The notes under the pieces are model-generated. The model worked only from the letters and a program-made list of their open reading frames with translations, made no database searches and was not told where the DNA came from. From contig JAJTED010000039.1 in assembly GCA_021300535.1 (NCBI GenBank), positions 1 to 44,375 of the forward strand: a stretch of DNA of 44,375 bases, in the 5' to 3' direction. Origin of the DNA: Planctomycetaceae bacterium. GTDB taxonomy: Bacteria; Planctomycetota; Planctomycetia; Pirellulales; UBA1268. This document shows, piece after piece, positions 1-10,674 of the stretch. The position numbers and the translations under genes were made by a program. How positions within the stretch are numbered: the stretch's first letter is position 1; every line of letters starts with the position of its first letter.

Positions 1-525
1 GGGGGCCGCGGGCTCGAGCCCCTCGCGGGCGAATCGCTCGAGCACGAAGTGATCGAGCGGATCGGTGGGCCACGCGGCGAGTTTTGCGGGCGGCTGCGGC
101 GGCGCGGGGTCGCGGACCGGCTCGAACGACCAATGCGGTGCATAGGGGGCGTTGGCGTCGATCCATTCACGGAGGATTTTTTTCTGCTCCGCCGTCAGCG
201 GCTTCTTGAACTCGGGGGGCGGCATGACGATGTCGGGATCGGTCGACTCGATCCGGGCGACGAGTTCGCTCTTGGCAATCGAGCCGGGCACGATCGCCCG
301 CGTGCCTGACGGCAGCTCGGCGAGGGCGGCGGGGCGTTCGTCGAGCCTGAGGTCGGCCTGTCGCGAATGCGGGTCGCGGCCGTGGCAGTTGAAGCAGTGG
401 GCCGCGAGGATCGGCCGCACGTCGCGGGAGAAATCGACCGCCCGCGCAGAATCAGCCGCGATCGCCACCGCGATCAGGGCGGCGCCTGCTGGAATCCGAA
501 CCAGGATGGTGGAACGTCGCCGCAT
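1..525 (-). CDS. PSCyt1/DUF1549 cytochrome-c protein, N-terminal part
   Basis: The gene runs off the left edge, so only about 175 N-terminal residues are visible. The start ATG (525) follows a GGAG ribosome site with 9-nt spacing. A signal-peptide-like stretch (MRRRSTILVRIPAGAALI...) is followed by DFSRDVRPILAAHCFNCHG, whose CFNCH is the single haem-binding CxxCH of planctomycetal cytochrome C (PSCyt1). PDIVMPPPEFKKPL closes the haem domain, and WPTDPLDHFVLERF marks the start of DUF1549. It is a paralogue of the complete gene at 3243-5657. Such proteins are exported and accompany DUF1501 proteins; their biochemical role is not established, though they are often found beside sulfatases and glycan-degrading enzymes. 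The downstream DUF1553 half should lie beyond the window. Confidence 0.9.
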   Translation of the reverse strand, partial: MRRRSTILVRIPAGAALIAVAIAADSARAVDFSRDVRPILAAHCFNCHGRDPHSRQADLRLDERPAALAELPSGTRAIVPGSIAKSELVARIESTDPDIVMPPPEFKKPLTAEQKKILREWIDANAPYAPHWSFEPVRDPAPPQPPAKLAAWPTDPLDHFVLERFAREGLEPAAP

Positions 526-555
526 GCGGCAAATCTCCGTTACATTGAGCATCAT

Positions 556-569
556 AGTTTATCGAATCC
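556..569 (-). promoter_or_regulatory. Candidate promoter of the partial PSCyt1 gene
   Basis: On the minus strand GGATTCGAT is followed immediately by a TAAACT -10-like box (556-561), about 30 nt upstream of the ATG at 525. The same GGATTCGAT block sits directly upstream of the -10 box of the paralogous gene at 5657, which supports a functional element. No convincing -35 box is visible. Confidence 0.4.
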
Positions 570-683
570 CGGCGCCGGCGGATGAGATGTTTTCCGGCGA
601 ACAGCCTGGCATTTCGCCGGCTTTTTTCGCCGACTCGCACCCGCGTTTGCCGGTCAGCCCCGTGGGCACGGGAATCCAGCCGC

Positions 684-1761
684 ATGACGCTTGAGTCACA
701 TCGCGTCATGGCAACTCGCGTTTCCGGCCTGTCGGCCATGTTGCTCGTCGCCTGGTCGTCGTCGGCCGCGGCGGAATTGGTGGTCGTGGCGCCCGTGGCC
801 TGGCAGGTGTCGCAGCGTGGCGTCCCTGCGCGGATCGAACTCTCGGGCACCGGCCTCTTCGCCGCGGGGGCGCGCATCGAATGCCGGCTGCTGACGGCGA
901 GCATGGGACCGGAGCCGGCCCCGCCGCTGCCGGCCGCTGCGTCCGCGTGGCGGCCGCTCGCGGTCGAACCCGCCGACCCCAACGCGCCGAATCGAGCCCG
1001 GGCCTCGGTCGACCTGCCGGCGGGTGGCTGGTATCGGCTCGAGGTGCGCGCGGCGTCGGCCGGGATTGCGGCCGTCGAGCCCTTCGGTGTGGGAGAAGTC
1101 TTCGTCGTCGCCGGCCAGTCGTATGCCACCAACACCAACGACGAGCGGCTCGTCGTGGCGGATCCGCGGCGTCGGGTCGCGGCGCTCGACGTCGAAACCG
1201 GCCGCTGGCGGCTGGCGAACGATCCGCAGCCCGCCCCGGACCGCAGCGATGGCGGATCGATCTGGCCCGCGGTCGGCGACCGCCTGGCCGCCGAACTTGA
1301 CATGCCGATCGGGTTCGTGAACGTGGCCTTCAGCGCCACGTCGACGCAAAAATGGGCGGCGGATGGGCCACTCTCGGCACGGCTGCACAAGGCCGGGCGG
1401 ATGGTGGGGCGGTTTGGCGCCGTCCTCTGGCAGCAGGGGGAATCCGACGTGATGGCTGGCACGTCGACCGACGACTACGTGGCCCGCCTCCAGGCGATCC
1501 GTGCCGCCGCCGTCGAGGCCTGGGGCTTCGAGCCGGTCTGGCTCTGTGCGTTTTCCACGCATCACCCGACGGTCTATCAAAATCCGGAAGGGGAAACCCG
1601 CATTCGCGCGGCGATCTCCCGACTCGGCACGCTGCCGGGATTCGGCCTGGGCCCCGACACCGACACGCTGCAGGGCCCCGATCGCGGTGGCCCGGGGTCG
1701 CGCCGCCATTTCAGCCCGGCCGGCCAACGCAACGCCGCCGCGTTGTGGAGCGACCTGCTGC

Positions 1762-1781
<20 letters not shown>
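684..1781 (+). CDS. Secreted SGNH/sialate O-acetylesterase-like protein
   Basis: This is a predicted carbohydrate esterase of the SASA (DUF303) group, about 365 aa. Seen in the sequence: an N-terminal export signal (MATRVSGLSAMLLVAWSSSAAA from the alternative ATG at 708), an Ig-like N-terminal part, then the SGNH blocks VVAGQSYA (nucleophile Ser in GQS), FSATSTQKW, LWQQGESD and a C-terminal HFSPAGQ that would supply the catalytic His. The family removes acetyl groups from sialic acids or other decorated polysaccharides outside the cytoplasm; the true substrate here is unknown. Either 684 or 708 could be the start, and neither has a strong ribosome site. Its 3' end overlaps the convergent DUF1501 gene by 20 bp. 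It is divergent from the partial PSCyt1 gene. Confidence 0.82.
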
Positions 1782-3216
<1,435 letters not shown>

Positions 3217-3242
3217 GCTGTCGTCTCCGAAAAGCGGCTTCC

Positions 3243-5657
3243 TCACGGACACATGAAGGCTTCGTCGAGATTCAGGATCACGTTCGCCACGACCGTCCAG
3301 GCGGCGAGGTCGGCCATATCGGCCGGGAAATCGGCGGGCACGGGGCCGAGCGGGTCGGTGGCCATTTTTTTGGCGTCGTCGGGGGCTTGGAGGAAATCGG
3401 CTTGGGCGTCCGCGCGCAGCCCGACGAGCCGGTCCACCTCGTCGGTCGCCGGGCGCCGGGCCAGCACGAGCCGGAAGCCGAAGGCGGCCCGCTCGGCGTC
3501 CGTCGATCCCCCCTCGCGCACCATCCGCCTGGCGAGCGCCTGCGCGGCCTCGACGAAGGCCGGGTCGTTCATCGTCACGAGGGCCTGGAGCGGCGTGTTG
3601 GTCCGCGGCCGGCGAACCGTGCAGACCTCGCGGGACGGGGCGTCGAAAGTGGCCATCGAAGGATAGGGATTGCTCCGCCGCCAGGCCGTGTAGACCGCGC
3701 GGCGGTAGCGATCTTCGCCGGTGCTCGTCTTCCAGTCGGTGCTGCCGCCAAAGGCCGCTTTCAAGCCCAGGTTCGGCTGCGGCGGGTGCACGCTCGGGCC
3801 ACCCTTCTTCCGCGAGAGCAATCCCGACGCCGCCAAGGCCTGGTCGCGGATCACCTCGGCCGAGAGCCGCACCCGTGGTCCGCAGGCGACGAGCCGGTTT
3901 TCCGGATCGCGGGCCACGACGTCGGGCGGGCACTTCGACGACTGCCGGTAGGCGGCGCTGGTCACGATCAGCCGCTGGATGGCCTGCAGGTTCCACCCGC
4001 TCGCCACCAACTCGCAGGCCAGCCAGTCGAGCAGTTCGGGATGGCTCGGCAGGTCGCCCTGGCTGCCAAACTCCTCGCTCGTCGACACGATCCCGATCCC
4101 GAAGAGCCGCTCCCAGAGCCGGTTGACGATCACGCGGGCGGTGAGCGGATTGGCCGGGTCGACGACCCACCTCGCGAGCGCGAGCCGATCGACGCGGCCG
4201 CCCTCGGCCACCGGCGCGTCGTTGAACACCTCCGGCACGCCCTCGCGGACCTCGTCGCCGAGGTTTTGCCAGTTGCCACGGAGCTGGATCTTCGTGATCC
4301 GCCGCTTGTCGCCGGCGAGTTCCTCGAGCACCGGCACCGTCGCCGCGGGGGTTTCGGCGAGCCGCTTCCGCAGGTCGGCGACGATCTTCCGCGCCGGCTG
4401 AAACTCGGGCGGCTCGGGCCGGTCCTTCGCGACCGGTGTCTTGAGTTCGGGAATGCCCGCCTCGATCTCCGCGATCTCCCGCTCGATCGCGGCCCGCGTG
4501 GCATCGGCCTCCGCCCACGGGATCCGGACCACGGGCGACTCATCCTTCCGATCGGCATCGGCCGTGTTGTTCAACACCGCGTAGAGCTGGAAGTATTCCC
4601 TTTGCGAAAGCGGGTCGTATTTGTGGTCGTGGCATTGGGCGCAGGCCATCGTCGTGCCCATCCACGTGCTCATCGTCGTGTTCACGCGGTCGATGACGGC
4701 GACGGTGCGAAACTCCTCGTCGATCGTACCGCCTTCATTGTTGGTGAGCGTGTTGCGGTGGAAGGCGGTGGCCACCCTGTCGTCGAGCGTGGCGTTTGGC
4801 AGGAGGTCGCCCGCGAGTTGACGAAGCGTGAACTCGTCGAACGGCATGTTGGCGTCGAAGGCCCGGATCACCCAGTCGCGCCAGCCCCAGATCGTGCGCG
4901 GCGGGTCGTCGGCGTAGCCGGCGCTGTCGGCGTAGCGGGCGAGGTCGAGCCACTGCCGCGCCATGTGCTCGCCGTAGCCGTCGTGATCGAGCAGCCGATC
5001 GGCGAGCTTTTCGACGGCGGCGGCTGATGTGTCGGCCACGAACGCATCGACCTCGGCGGGGGTCGGCGGCAGGCCGGTGAGATCGAGGGCGAGCCGGCGG
5101 GCGAGCGTGGCCCGGTCGGCCTCGGGCTGCGGCACGAGGCCCTCGGCCTCCAGTCGTGCGAGGATGAAGTGATCGATGGCGTTTCGTGGCCAAACCGTGT
5201 GCTTCACCTTCGGCACCGCCGGCCGCTTCGGGGGCACGTAGGCCCAGTGCGGCTCGTAGGTCGCGCCAGCGGCGATCCAGCGTTTCAGGAGATCGACCTG
5301 CTTGGCCGGAAGCCGCTCGCCAGCCTCAGGGGGCGGCATCACGAGATCGGGATCCGTCGACGTGATCCGGGCGATGAGTTCGCTCTCGTCGGGCTTGCCC
5401 GGCACGATCGCGGCATGGCCACCGAGGTCGGCCGTCGCTCCCGCGAACGTATCGAGCCGCAGCCCCCCCTCGCCGCCGCCGGCCCGCCCCTCGGGGTCGG
5501 GCCCGTGGCAGCGCACGCAGCGGTTTGACAGGATGCCCTTGATGTCGCGGGTGAACGACGGAACTGCATCCGCGGCCGCGGCCCAGGCGGGGAGCAGCAG
5601 GACCGCCGCAACCGCGATGACCGGCATCCGATAAGTGATGCCTCGATTTCGCAGCAC
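3243..5657 (-). CDS. PSCyt1-DUF1549-DUF1553 protein
   Basis: 804 aa from a GTG start at 5657, chosen because a GGAGG ribosome site lies 8 nt upstream; an in-frame ATG at 5627 has none. Domain order: signal peptide (MPVIAVAAVLLLPAWAAAADA), PSCyt1 haem domain with RCVRCHGPDP, a PDLVMPPPEAGERL segment, DUF1549 (WPRNAIDHFILARLEAEGL, RRLALDLTGLPPTPAEVD, MARQWLDLARYADSAGY, and the second cysteine-pair site TMACAQCHDHKYDP), then DUF1553 (NPLTARVIVNRLWERLFG, SHPELLDWLACELV, RPRTNTPLQALVTMNDP) ending LNLDEAFMCP. It appears complete. It is first in a two-gene operon with the DUF1501 gene. The role in extracytoplasmic carbohydrate use is an inference from family context. Confidence 0.93.
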   Translation of the reverse strand: MLRNRGITYRMPVIAVAAVLLLPAWAAAADAVPSFTRDIKGILSNRCVRCHGPDPEGRAGGGEGGLRLDTFAGATADLGGHAAIVPGKPDESELIARITSTDPDLVMPPPEAGERLPAKQVDLLKRWIAAGATYEPHWAYVPPKRPAVPKVKHTVWPRNAIDHFILARLEAEGLVPQPEADRATLARRLALDLTGLPPTPAEVDAFVADTSAAAVEKLADRLLDHDGYGEHMARQWLDLARYADSAGYADDPPRTIWGWRDWVIRAFDANMPFDEFTLRQLAGDLLPNATLDDRVATAFHRNTLTNNEGGTIDEEFRTVAVIDRVNTTMSTWMGTTMACAQCHDHKYDPLSQREYFQLYAVLNNTADADRKDESPVVRIPWAEADATRAAIEREIAEIEAGIPELKTPVAKDRPEPPEFQPARKIVADLRKRLAETPAATVPVLEELAGDKRRITKIQLRGNWQNLGDEVREGVPEVFNDAPVAEGGRVDRLALARWVVDPANPLTARVIVNRLWERLFGIGIVSTSEEFGSQGDLPSHPELLDWLACELVASGWNLQAIQRLIVTSAAYRQSSKCPPDVVARDPENRLVACGPRVRLSAEVIRDQALAASGLLSRKKGGPSVHPPQPNLGLKAAFGGSTDWKTSTGEDRYRRAVYTAWRRSNPYPSMATFDAPSREVCTVRRPRTNTPLQALVTMNDPAFVEAAQALARRMVREGGSTDAERAAFGFRLVLARRPATDEVDRLVGLRADAQADFLQAPDDAKKMATDPLGPVPADFPADMADLAAWTVVANVILNLDEAFMCP

Positions 5658-5678
5658 GTGGCACGCCTCCGGACCCAA

Positions 5679-5694
5679 ACTATAGATCGAATCC
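5679..5694 (-). promoter_or_regulatory. Candidate promoter of the PSCyt1-DUF1501 operon
   Basis: The minus strand reads GGATTCGATC followed by a TATAGT -10-like box (5679-5684), roughly 22 nt upstream of the GTG start and just upstream of its GGAGG ribosome site. The GGATTCGAT block is shared with the promoter region of the paralogue at 561-569. Confidence 0.45.
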
Positions 5695-5729
5695 GTGCCG
5701 GCGTCATGGTTTTCCGTTTGTTCGCCGGC

Positions 5730-6178
5730 TCACGCCGGCTCGTCGCGGATTCCCGGCGGGGCCGGCGCCGCCAGGTGCGTCGTGTCGTTGAAGGCTCGCA
5801 GCTCGGGGCCCGGCCACTCGAGGAGCGACACCGAGCAGTTGTCGAGCGCTGGGAGCTTCGTGAACGGCCGCTCGGCTGCCGCTGCGAGCAGCGGATGCCG
5901 GCGGCCGAGCAGGCTGCCAAACGCCGCGGTGAGGATGCCGCCGTGCGCCACCACGATCATCCCGCGAACGTCGCGGCGATCGGCTCCGCCGTGGCCCGCG
6001 CCCGCTCGAGCGGGCTCGACCACAGCTCCTCGATCTCGGCTGCGATCTCCCGCGCCCAGGCGGCCATGGTCGCGGCCTGCTGCACACCGAGCGGCGAGAG
6101 CGGCACGTCCTCGCGGCCCTGTACGCGGCCGGCGGAGTTGGAAACGCTCTGGCCGTGGCGGACGAGATACTGGCGCAT
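5730..6178 (-). pseudogene. Histidine phosphatase, internally deleted and split
   Basis: The N-terminal piece (6178 to 5957) begins MRQYLVRHGQSVSNSAGR, the RHG catalytic motif of the phosphoglycerate-mutase-like superfamily, and continues through SSPLERARATAEPIAA. It then stops at TGA. A second frame starts on the overlapping ATG (ATGA, 5960-5957) with MIVVAHGGILTAAFGSLL, the second catalytic His motif, and NCSVSLLEW...LRAFNDTTHL, ending at 5730. Family members normally have roughly 60-70 residues between these blocks, carrying the catalytic acid; they are absent here. The two halves (73 and 76 aa) could be translated in a coupled way but would lack the middle of the fold. The gene follows the thioredoxin-trypsin gene by 4 nt. 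It is either a real deletion or an assembly join. Confidence 0.8.
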
Positions 6179-6182
6179 GCCG

Positions 6183-7619
6183 TCAGCGTACAGGATTGGC
6201 CGGCGGCAGTGCCGCCACGTCGGAGCGGCCCGGATGCTGCTGCCCGTGGCCAGGGGCATCTGGAGCCGACCCGCGGTGGGCGGCGGACAAATGATCGACG
6301 AACTCACGGCTGGCGTCCTTGAGGACGTACACCTCGCTGGCGTTCTCCGCGGCCCCGTGGGGCCGCACGATGCAGATCACCTCCGCCCGGCCTCCCTGCT
6401 GCCGCACATGGTCGAGCAGCGCCCGCTCGCCGGACGACAGCGGCGCCGGGCCGAAAGCCGCCGGCGGTGGAGCACGTTCGCCCGCCGGGGCAGTGGATGC
6501 CGTGGGCACCGCCCCGGCGCGGTCGCGACGGTCGAAGGCGACGGCCGGCATCTCGGCCGGCATCGCCGGCACGTGCGCCGAGCCGCCGGGACCCGCCGCG
6601 ACGGCGTCGAAGCCGCCGCTGGGATAGACGTTGCGATAGACGAAGGCGAGCCCCGCCTCCTCGAGCTGCTCGTGGATCGTGGGCAATGCGGCGAACAGCC
6701 CCTCGTTGTCGGCCGGGTCGGCCGCGTTGCACACGCCGATGAGCGTGCCGTCGACGGCGAACAGGCCGCCGCCGCTGCGGCCCTGCACGGGCTGCCCGGC
6801 CGGGCCGCCGGGCGCGAAGCAATCGACCTCGATCCGGCCGGCGCCCTGGGAGTCGCGAAAGATGTGGCCGCACGTGAGGATCAGCGCCTCGCCCTGCCGG
6901 CTGTCGATGACCGTGCCGGTGCCCCACGAACTGCCCTGCGCATCCTCGACCTTGAGGCGGGCCGTCGCCGCCAGGAGCCGCTGCTCGAGCGCCGTCCGCG
7001 CGGCGGCGGGCAACGCGGCGGCGGCCACGGGGGCGACCGGCTCGCGGGCGGTGGCGGGTGTGGACCGTTCCGGCGGCACGGCGGCCCGGGGCGGCGTGAC
7101 TATCGGCGTGGCGGCGAGGGCGGCCGCGGGCGTGCGCGACCGGGCAGGCGGTTCGGTGGCCAGCGGCGCGGCGGCCTGTCCGCCCGGCAGCGGCATGCCG
7201 GCCAGCGGCTGCTGGGTCGCTGCCGCCGCGGTCGCGGCCGGGGCCACACCGCCCAGCGGGGCCGCGGCTTTGGCGAGCAGCTGCTCGAGCTCACCCCGCG
7301 TCGTGGCGCCGTTGATGCGGCCAACCTCGTGGCCTTTCACGAGCATCACGTAGCATGGCACCCCACTGACGCCGAAGCGGCGGACGATATCGAGCTCGCG
7401 ATCGACGTCCACCTGCCGCACGACCCAGCCGGCCGCGGCGATCTCGTCGATCAAGGGTGCCATCTGACGGCACGGTCCGCACCAGGCGGCGGAGAAGTCG
7501 AGCAGCATGGCTTCGCCGGAGGTGGCGGCGGCGGCGGGATTGGCCCGCGCGGGTCCCGCCCAGACGGCGATGGCGAGGACGGCGGCGCCGCAGGCATACA
7601 GGCGTGACGATCGGATCAT
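6183..7619 (-). CDS. Thioredoxin-trypsin-like fusion protein, protease domain shortened
   Basis: 478 aa. A signal peptide (residues 1-26, ending AGPARA) is followed by a thioredoxin domain with the CGPC active site in [12 protein letters not shown] (Cys47/Cys50) and the cis-Pro in GVPCYVM. Next comes an Ala/Pro-rich linker (about 120-205) and a trypsin-like domain with [15 protein letters not shown] (His252) and GRSGGGLF (nucleophile Ser282), then [15 protein letters not shown]. Only 30 residues separate His from Ser; chymotrypsin-fold proteases need well over 100, including the catalytic Asp and several strands. The join is near 6800-6812 and is in frame. The product is probably exported and the thioredoxin part looks intact, but the protease as written cannot fold normally. 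GGAG precedes the ATG. Confidence 0.8.
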   Translation of the reverse strand: MIRSSRLYACGAAVLAIAVWAGPARANPAAAATSGEAMLLDFSAAWCGPCRQMAPLIDEIAAAGWVVRQVDVDRELDIVRRFGVSGVPCYVMLVKGHEVGRINGATTRGELEQLLAKAAAPLGGVAPAATAAAATQQPLAGMPLPGGQAAAPLATEPPARSRTPAAALAATPIVTPPRAAVPPERSTPATAREPVAPVAAAALPAAARTALEQRLLAATARLKVEDAQGSSWGTGTVIDSRQGEALILTCGHIFRDSQGAGRIEVDCFAPGGPAGQPVQGRSGGGLFAVDGTLIGVCNAADPADNEGLFAALPTIHEQLEEAGLAFVYRNVYPSGGFDAVAAGPGGSAHVPAMPAEMPAVAFDRRDRAGAVPTASTAPAGERAPPPAAFGPAPLSSGERALLDHVRQQGGRAEVICIVRPHGAAENASEVYVLKDASREFVDHLSAAHRGSAPDAPGHGQQHPGRSDVAALPPANPVR

Positions 7620-7818
7620 CCTCGAGGCTCCACGCGTCCAAATGATGCCGGGGCACGGCGGCCTGCAGGCGGCCCGGAGGCTGCCCGCGGGCCGGCGTCA
7701 CCCGGAAGGGGGCGGGATACTGCCGGGGCCGGCAGACGGCGACAAGGCCACTTTGCTCCGCCGCGGGCTTGCCCAATCGCCCATCTCGACCGCTGTTTCC
7801 CCGGTCGCAGGCCGCTTC

Positions 7819-7824
7819 TACAAT
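7819..7824 (+). promoter_or_regulatory. Candidate -10 box of metG
   Basis: TACAAT lies 37 nt upstream of the metG ATG in the 241-nt divergent gap (7620-7860) between the thioredoxin-trypsin gene and metG. No clear -35 box is seen, and the rest of the gap holds nothing I can identify. Confidence 0.35.
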
Positions 7825-7860
7825 CCGCGTTCATCCCGCCCCGCCCGAGCCCGTCGCCGC

Positions 7861-9969
7861 ATGGCCGCTTCCTCCGCCCGCCGCATCCTGGTCACGTCGG
7901 CCCTGCCCTACGCCAACGGCCACATTCATCTCGGGCATCTCGTCGAGTACATCCAGACCGACATCTTCGTTCGCTTCCAGAAGCTCCGCGGGCACCGCTG
8001 CATCTATCTCTGCGCCGACGACACCCACGGCACGGCGATCATGATCCGCGCCCGGGCCGAGGGCCGCAGCGAGCAGGCACTGATCGCCGCGATGCGTGAG
8101 GCGCACTGCAACGACTTCGCCGGCTTCCGCGTCGCCTTCGACCACTACGGTTCCACCGACAGCCCCGAGAACCGCCGCCTGTGCGGGATGATCTGGCAGC
8201 GGCTGCGGGACCGCGGGCTCGTGGTGTCGCGTGGCGTCGAGCAGCTCTACGATGCGACCGCGGGCGTGTTTCTCGCCGACCGGTTCGTGAAGGGCACCTG
8301 CCCGAAGTGCGGCGCCGCCGATCAATACGGCGACTCCTGCGAGAAGTGCGGCGCCGCCTACGCGCCGGGCGACCTCCGCGACCCGGCGAGCACGCTTTCC
8401 GGCACCCGCCCCGAGATCCGCTCGGCCGAGCACCTGTTCGTGACGCTGGAGCAGATGCACGGCTTTCTCGCGACGTGGACCCGCGAATCGGGGGCCCTCG
8501 ACCCGCGGATCGCCAACTACCTGGCCGGCCACTTTCTCGGCGAGGAACTCCGCGACTGGGACGTCTCCCGTCCCGCCCCGTACTTCGGCTTCGAGATTCC
8601 CGACGCCCCCGGTCACTTCTGGTACGTGTGGTTCGACGCCCCGATCGGCTACCTCGCCGCCACCAGCGAGTGGTGCGCGGCGCACGGCGGCACGCTCGAC
8701 GACTGGTGGGGCCGCGGCGGCACGAACACCCCCGCCGCCGAGATCCACCACTTCATCGGCAAGGACATCACCTACTTCCACACGCTCTTCTGGCCGGCGA
8801 TGCTCGAGGCGGCCGGGCTCGCCCTGCCCACGAAGGTCCGCATCCACGGCTTCCTCACCGTCAACGGCGAGAAGATGTCGAAAAGCCGCGGCACCTTCCT
8901 GCTCGCGCGGACGTACCTCGACCACCTCGATCCGGGCATGCTGCGGTATTTCTACGCGGCGAAGCTCTCCGGCGGCATCGACGACATCGACCTCGACCTC
9001 GACGAGTTCGCCACGAAGGTGAACGCCGATCTCGTCGGCAAGGTCGTGAATCTCGCCAGTCGCACGGCGCGGTGGCTGGAGGCGACCGGTCTGGCCGCCG
9101 CCTATCCCGACGACGGCGGCCTGTTCGCCCGCGCGGCGGCCGACGGGGCCGAGATCGCCGCCGCCTACGAAGACTGCGACACCGCCCGCGCCATGCGGGC
9201 GATCATGGCGGCGGCCGACCGGGCCAACGCCTACGTCGATGCCGAGCAGCCCTGGAAACTCGCCAAGGCCGGCCCCGACGCCGCCGCGAAGCTGCGGGAC
9301 GTGGCCAGCGTGGCCCTCAACCTCTTCCGGCAGCTGGCCGTCTACCTGGCGCCGGTGCTGCCGACGCTGGCCGAGCAGGCCGGGGCGCTCGTGGGCGGCC
9401 CGATCCGCGTCTGGGACGAGTCGCAGACGCCGCTCGTGGGCCTGCCGGTGGCGGCCTTTCAGCCGCTCATGAACCGCGTCGAAAAGACACAGCTCGAAGC
9501 CCTGCTCGCCGCGGCGCGGGCGGAGACCGTGACAGACACACCACCCCAGGGAGCCCCGCAGATGGATGCCACACCACCGACCACGGCCACGGCCACGGAG
9601 GATTCGGGAGCGGCGCTTGCCGCCGAGCCGCTCGCGGCCCAGTGCACGATCGACGACTTCGCGAAGGTCGACCTCCGCGTGGCGCGGATTCTCGCGGCCG
9701 AGGAGGTGCCCGAGGCGAAGAAGCTCCTCAAGCTCACCATCAGCCTCGGCGGCGACGCGACGCGGACCGTGTTCGCGGGCATCAAGGGCTTTCACGAGCC
9801 GGCGGCCCTCGTGGGCCGGCTGGTCGTGGTCGTGGCCAACCTCGCGCCGCGGCAGATGAAGTTCGGCTTGAGCGAGGGCATGGTGGTGGCGGCCAGCGGC
9901 GCCGGCGGCCCAGGTGTCTACCTCCTCGCCCCCGACGCCGGAGCGTTGCCCGGCATGCGGCTCCACTAG
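7861..9969 (+). CDS. metG: Methionyl-tRNA synthetase with C-terminal tRNA-binding domain
   Basis: 702 aa, full length for the MetG type with a C-terminal extension. The class I signature is HIHLGHL (21-27). A zinc knuckle, CPKC...CEKC, lies near residues 147-162. The KMSKS loop is [10 protein letters not shown] near residue 338, and the anticodon-binding helical domain follows (AEQPWKLAK). After a short Thr/Pro-rich linker (about 555-590) comes a Trbp111/EMAP-like OB-fold domain with [11 protein letters not shown] and [15 protein letters not shown]. It charges tRNA-Met and formyl-initiator tRNA in the cytoplasm. The start at 7861 gives the standard N-terminus [14 protein letters not shown]. 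No internal loss is apparent, unlike several neighbours. A strong hairpin follows 7 nt after the TAG stop. Confidence 0.97.
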   Translation: MAASSARRILVTSALPYANGHIHLGHLVEYIQTDIFVRFQKLRGHRCIYLCADDTHGTAIMIRARAEGRSEQALIAAMREAHCNDFAGFRVAFDHYGSTDSPENRRLCGMIWQRLRDRGLVVSRGVEQLYDATAGVFLADRFVKGTCPKCGAADQYGDSCEKCGAAYAPGDLRDPASTLSGTRPEIRSAEHLFVTLEQMHGFLATWTRESGALDPRIANYLAGHFLGEELRDWDVSRPAPYFGFEIPDAPGHFWYVWFDAPIGYLAATSEWCAAHGGTLDDWWGRGGTNTPAAEIHHFIGKDITYFHTLFWPAMLEAAGLALPTKVRIHGFLTVNGEKMSKSRGTFLLARTYLDHLDPGMLRYFYAAKLSGGIDDIDLDLDEFATKVNADLVGKVVNLASRTARWLEATGLAAAYPDDGGLFARAAADGAEIAAAYEDCDTARAMRAIMAAADRANAYVDAEQPWKLAKAGPDAAAKLRDVASVALNLFRQLAVYLAPVLPTLAEQAGALVGGPIRVWDESQTPLVGLPVAAFQPLMNRVEKTQLEALLAAARAETVTDTPPQGAPQMDATPPTTATATEDSGAALAAEPLAAQCTIDDFAKVDLRVARILAAEEVPEAKKLLKLTISLGGDATRTVFAGIKGFHEPAALVGRLVVVVANLAPRQMKFGLSEGMVVAASGAGGPGVYLLAPDAGALPGMRLH

Positions 9970-9975
9970 CTGTCC

Positions 9976-10006
9976 GTGGACAAAGCCCTCCATGGCCTTT
10001 GTCCAC
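9976..10006 (+). terminator. Stem-loop after metG
   Basis: GTGGACAAAGCC pairs with GGCCTTTGTCCAC around a 6-nt loop with one bulged base, giving a 12-bp stem just after the metG stop. No T-tract follows, so it may be a non-canonical terminator or the first member of the hairpin chain that continues to 10188. Confidence 0.55.
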
Positions 10007-10019
10007 TTGGCCGACCGTT

Positions 10020-10188
10020 GAAACCCAGCGGGTTTCCACGGCCGGCATGCCTCGCATCCTGCTCGGGCAGACTTATCCCACAGTCTGTGGGGCGATTCCG
10101 GCAGCCGACAAACGCCCCCTCGGCGTCCCTGGAAAGGGAGGCGAGGGGGTCGGCGAACGCTCGACGAGCGTGTGGCTGCCTCGGCCAC
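10020..10188. repeat. Chain of five further intergenic hairpins
   Basis: The 319-nt gap between metG and the stress-protein gene holds no credible gene. It carries successive inverted repeats: GAAACCC-agc-GGGTTTC (10020-10036), CCCACAG-t-CTGTGGG (10077-10091), CCCCCTCG...CGAGGGGG with an inner CCCT/AGGG pair (10115-10149), CGCTC-gac-GAGCG (10158-10170) and GTGGC...GCCAC (10172-10188). It could be a structured RNA, a REP-type composite element or a multi-step terminator. Confidence 0.55.
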
Positions 10189-10257
10189 AGCGAGAATCTG
10201 CAAGACCGCGTAGTGGCGACTTTTGCCGCCTCCGAGCCGGCGGGCAACTGCTTCGAG

Positions 10258-10263
10258 TAGAAT
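10258..10263 (+). promoter_or_regulatory. Candidate -10 box of the stress-protein gene
   Basis: TAGAAT lies 25 nt upstream of the ATG at 10289, and GGGAG (10276-10280) could serve as the ribosome site. No -35 box is evident. Confidence 0.35.
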
Positions 10264-10288
10264 CGCTCGAAACCTGGGAGTTTGCGTC

Positions 10289-10674
10289 ATGGCCCACAAA
10301 ACCATTCTCTTCCCGACCGACTTTTCCACCGGGAGCCGCCCCTGGCCTACGGCGGCGGCGAACTGTATTACGGCCTGCCCGAGCCGAACTCGGAGCGGAT
10401 CCTGAAGATGCTCGAGGACGTGAAGCCCTCCGATCCGTCGGTGCCCTACACCCACCGGCTCACGATGGGCGATCCCGCCGGCGAGGTGGTGCGGATGGCG
10501 ACCGACGAGAACGCGGAGATGATCATTCTTGGCACCCATGGCCGCACGGGCATGACGCGGCTCCTGATGGGGAGCGTCGCCGAGGCGATCGTGCGGCGGG
10601 CCCCCTGCCCCGTACTCGTCTACCGGGAGACGGCCGAGAAGCTCGCCCACAAGAAGGCCGCCGCCACCGCATGA
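10289..10674 (+). pseudogene. Universal stress protein (UspA family), internal deletion with frameshift
   Basis: The first frame reads MAHKTILFPTDFSTGS, the standard UspA N-terminus (strand 1 and the PTDFS nucleotide-binding start), up to about 10336. The rest of the protein continues in another frame: PPLAYGGGELYYGLPEPNSE, then AGEVVRMATDENAEMIILGT and HGRTGMTRLLMGSVAE (the G-2x-G-9x-G(S/T) ATP-binding motif), PCPVLVYRE, ending at TGA 10674. About 25-30 residues normally present between these blocks (helix 1 and strand 2) are missing. The join falls on GGGAGCCG; GGAGC could be shared by both original edges, consistent with a microhomology join. The stop overlaps the epmA ATG (ATGA). If the join is real the gene is dead. 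Confidence 0.82.

Noticed and set aside
5957-6178. Programmed frameshift in the histidine phosphatase
   Set aside because: A frameshift would not restore the missing 60-70 residues, and no slippery sequence is seen.
9976-10260. A 94-codon plus-strand frame in the gap after metG
   Set aside because: It begins inside a hairpin, has no ribosome site, and the stretch is made of inverted repeats.
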